DNA from: WM-3-3 sp041660045
Lineage (GTDB): Bacteria; Pseudomonadota; Gammaproteobacteria; Methylococcales; Methylomonadaceae
NCBI GenBank assembly: GCA_041660045.1
Contig: JBAZXA010000003.1
Coordinates: 62,001-126,000, forward strand
Length of the DNA stretch: 64,000 nucleotides
Direction: 5' to 3'
Part shown: positions 62,054-64,000 of the stretch, one piece after another
How positions within the stretch are numbered: the stretch's first letter is position 1
Layout of the letters: each line of letters starts with the position of its first letter
Notes under the pieces: model-generated
What the model saw: only the letters and a program-made list of their open reading frames with translations
Database searches by the model: none
Told to the model about the DNA's origin: nothing
Translations under genes and position numbers: made by a program

Positions 62054-63102
62054 TGAAAATTTTTTATGGTGTGCAAGGCACCGGCAACGGTCATATTACG
62101 CGTGCGCGCGTGATGGCCAAAGAATTAAATGAGGCCGGTATAGAGGTTACCTTTCAATTTACTGGTCGGGCGGCTGATAAGTATTTTGATATGGGTGTCT
62201 TTAACGGCTATCAATTACGTCATGGTTTAACCTTTAACACCCATAAAGGTCATGTCAGTTATTTAAAAACCGCACTTGAAGCTAAACCCATCCGGTTTTT
62301 TAAAGAAATTAAAGGCTTGGATTTATCCGGTTATGACTTAATCATTTCAGATTTTGAGCCGGTCACGGCATGGGCAGCCCGCTTACAGAAAAAATCCATC
62401 TTGGGTATTGGACATCAATATGCCTTTAACCATAAAATCCCAAGAAAAGGCGACGACCCCATTGCGGCTCAAGTTATGAAATATTTTGCCCCGGCCGACC
62501 GGACTGTTGGGTTACATTGGCACCATTTTGACCAACCTATTTTACCTCCGATTATTGAGACGCCCATATTACCCACGCTAATCAATAAACAGAAAATCGT
62601 GGTCTATTTGCCCTTTGAAGATAGCTTGCAAGTTGTTAACTTATTAGCGCCTTTTAAAGACTTTCATTTTCATGTTTATACCTTGGATACGCCTGCTTCC
62701 CAGTATGGCCATATTACTGTCCACCCACTATCGCGTGATGGTTTTCAAACAAACTTATATGACTGTGCTGGCATTATCAGCAACGCGGGATTTGAGCTAG
62801 CCAGTGAATCTTTACAGTTAGGCAAAAAAATCCTGGCGAAACCATTGCACTCGCAAATGGAGCAAATCTCCAACGCCCTGGCACTCGAACAACTCGGTTA
62901 TGGCCATACCATGAAAAACTTAAATGCCGCTACCATAGAACACTGGTTACATCACGGCCACGCCGTGCAAATCAGCTATCCTAATATTGCCAAAACGTTA
63001 GTGCAATGGATACAAAATGGCATGCCCGCCATGGACGAAGATTATATTGACCAAGTCTGGAGCACTGTTAATATACAGAAAATTGACCCGTATTCAGCTT
63101 AA
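62053..63102 (+). CDS. glycosyltransferase (MJ1255/VC2487-type)
   Basis: 349 residues of a GT-B type protein. The start MKIFYGVQGTGNGHITRARVMA is the diagnostic glycine-rich loop of the MJ1255/VC2487 group; IISDFEPVTAWAARL and the C-terminal GIISNAGFELASESLQLGKKILAKP (quoted as ISNAGFELASESLQLG) form the nucleotide-sugar site. No signal peptide, so it works on the cytoplasmic side. Coupled to the PAP2 phosphatase by TAATG overlap, which suggests a joint role in lipid glycosylation; acceptor unknown. Confidence 0.88.
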   Translation: MKIFYGVQGTGNGHITRARVMAKELNEAGIEVTFQFTGRAADKYFDMGVFNGYQLRHGLTFNTHKGHVSYLKTALEAKPIRFFKEIKGLDLSGYDLIISDFEPVTAWAARLQKKSILGIGHQYAFNHKIPRKGDDPIAAQVMKYFAPADRTVGLHWHHFDQPILPPIIETPILPTLINKQKIVVYLPFEDSLQVVNLLAPFKDFHFHVYTLDTPASQYGHITVHPLSRDGFQTNLYDCAGIISNAGFELASESLQLGKKILAKPLHSQMEQISNALALEQLGYGHTMKNLNAATIEHWLHHGHAVQISYPNIAKTLVQWIQNGMPAMDEDYIDQVWSTVNIQKIDPYSA

Positions 63103-63124
63103 TAGGTCATTTGCCGCCAAAACC

Positions 63125-64000
63125 TTAATGTGAACCGTCAACACCAGCGTCACCAAAGCTCGCCATTTGCTTTAAAAATAACACAGCGGATTGCAATAAC
63201 GGGTAGGCGATGGCGGCACCGGTACCTTCCCCTAAGCGCAAATCCAAGTTTAACAAAGGCGTTGCGTTGAAATGCTTAAGTAAAGCCCGATGCCCCCGTT
63301 CGGCGGAAGCATGGCAAAATACACAATAATCGAGTACTGCCGGATAACACTGGGCTGCTACCAATAAAGCCGCACTAGCAATAAAACCGTCTACCATAAT
63401 GGTCATCTGTAAGGCCGCTGCCTGCCAATAGGCACCTACCATCATTGCGATCTCAAAACCGCCAAAATGCGCCAATATGGCCAACGCCTCGGGTGGGTGT
63501 TGGCGTTGCGCAGCTTGCTGCAACAAGGCTAACTTTTGTTGTAGCTGGGCATCATTTAATCCCGTACCTCGACCTACACATTCGGCCAAAGGCAGCCCCG
63601 TTAATTTATGCATTAACAGGGCGGCAGCGGAGGTATTGCCAATAGCCATTTCACCAAAACCAATGCAATTACAGCCCTGCTGATGCTGCTGTAAAACTAT
63701 TTCTGCACCGCTATGCAACGCTTGTAGACATTGCTCGGAAGTCATCGCCGCTTGCGTTAAAAAATTAGCCGTAGCTTTTGCGATCTTGGCGTTAATAAGC
63801 TGGGGATGCCCAGCTAAATCAGCATTAATACCAGCATCAACCACTACTAAACGGATACCCTGTTGTGCCGATAAAACATTGATGGCGGCACCACCCGCTA
63901 AAAAATTGTCTACCATTTGCCGGGTAACCGTTTGTGGATAGGCACTGACACCTGCTTCGACAATACCGTGGTCTGCGGCAAAAACGATGATGCAGGGATT
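63125..64000 (-). CDS. cobT: nicotinate-nucleotide--dimethylbenzimidazole phosphoribosyltransferase CobT (5' end outside window)
   Basis: Makes alpha-ribazole phosphate for the lower ligand of cobalamin. The frame is open to base 64000, so the start lies beyond the window; 291 residues are visible. Fragment features: VFAADHGIVEAGVSAYP (start of the visible part), FLAGGAAINVL, VVDAGINADL, FGEMAIGNTSAAALL, ECVGRGTGL and the C-terminal LDLRLGEGTGAAIAYPLL. The conserved catalytic Glu in the LGEGTGA motif is intact. Converges with the glycosyltransferase gene; no other cobalamin gene is visible. Confidence 0.95.
   Translation of the reverse strand, partial: NPCIIVFAADHGIVEAGVSAYPQTVTRQMVDNFLAGGAAINVLSAQQGIRLVVVDAGINADLAGHPQLINAKIAKATANFLTQAAMTSEQCLQALHSGAEIVLQQHQQGCNCIGFGEMAIGNTSAAALLMHKLTGLPLAECVGRGTGLNDAQLQQKLALLQQAAQRQHPPEALAILAHFGGFEIAMMVGAYWQAAALQMTIMVDGFIASAALLVAAQCYPAVLDYCVFCHASAERGHRALLKHFNATPLLNLDLRLGEGTGAAIAYPLLQSAVLFLKQMASFGDAGVDGSH

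Overview
The window is typical chromosomal DNA of a gammaproteobacterium with moderate GC content. It is packed with housekeeping genes, and their order largely follows the Pseudomonas/E. coli pattern as I remember it: rsmI-rnpB-mraZ-dcw, lpoA-yraN-diaA, ampD/DUF1631/nadC, rpsT next to murJ-ribF-ileS-lspA, and ispB opposite rplU-rpmA-obgE-proB. A remnant of a VPLPA-CTERM (exosortase-type) anchor and a GspA/GspB pair would suit a methanotroph-like (Methylococcales) or related environmental lineage, but that placement is only inference.

Layout. 1-754: 3' part of a pyruvate kinase gene, ending in a terminator. 801-7439: an RND tripartite efflux operon (adaptor, permease, outer-membrane lipoprotein), divergent from a TetR regulator across a perfect 16-bp-arm inverted repeat. 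7555-7839: a small DUF5710 protein. 8151-25640, minus strand: a complete division and cell-wall (dcw) cluster, mraZ-rsmH-ftsL-ftsI-murE-murF-mraY-murD-ftsW-murG-murC-murB-ddlB-ftsQ-ftsA-ftsZ, mostly translationally coupled, driven by a near-consensus promoter followed by 10-bp-phased MraZ boxes. It ends at ftsZ with no lpxC. 26039-26386: RNase P RNA. 26488-30759: rsmI, then lpoA, yraN, a diaA-like SIS gene and an M15-type peptidase. 30813-34157: DUF1631-nadC-flavin reductase operon. 34303-38150: ampD converging on and overlapping lspA, with ileS upstream. 38134-44000: ribF, murJ, rpsT, proB, obgE, rpmA, rplU. 44228-55439: ispB and the recC...recB-recD genes, split by about 1.9 kb carrying a DUF1348/TetR pair with two operators, a small membrane protein and the CTERM remnant. 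55723-63102: a poly-HAMP chemoreceptor, a DUF3014 protein, gspA-gspB, and a PAP2 phosphatase/glycosyltransferase pair behind a possible Pho-box array. 63125-64000: cobT, cut by the window end.

Functionally the window combines peptidoglycan precursor synthesis (murA and the dap genes are elsewhere), lipid II flipping (murJ), septal synthesis (ftsW/ftsI), synthase activation (lpoA) and muropeptide recycling (ampD). It also carries isoprenoid-quinone side-chain synthesis (ispB), double-strand-break repair (RecBCD) and cofactor synthesis (nadC, ribF, cobT). I found no CRISPR array, prophage, insertion sequence or tRNA gene, and no convincing novel multi-gene system. The most interesting points are regulatory sites, the broken CTERM gene, the PAP2/glycosyltransferase leader and unusual gene overlaps.
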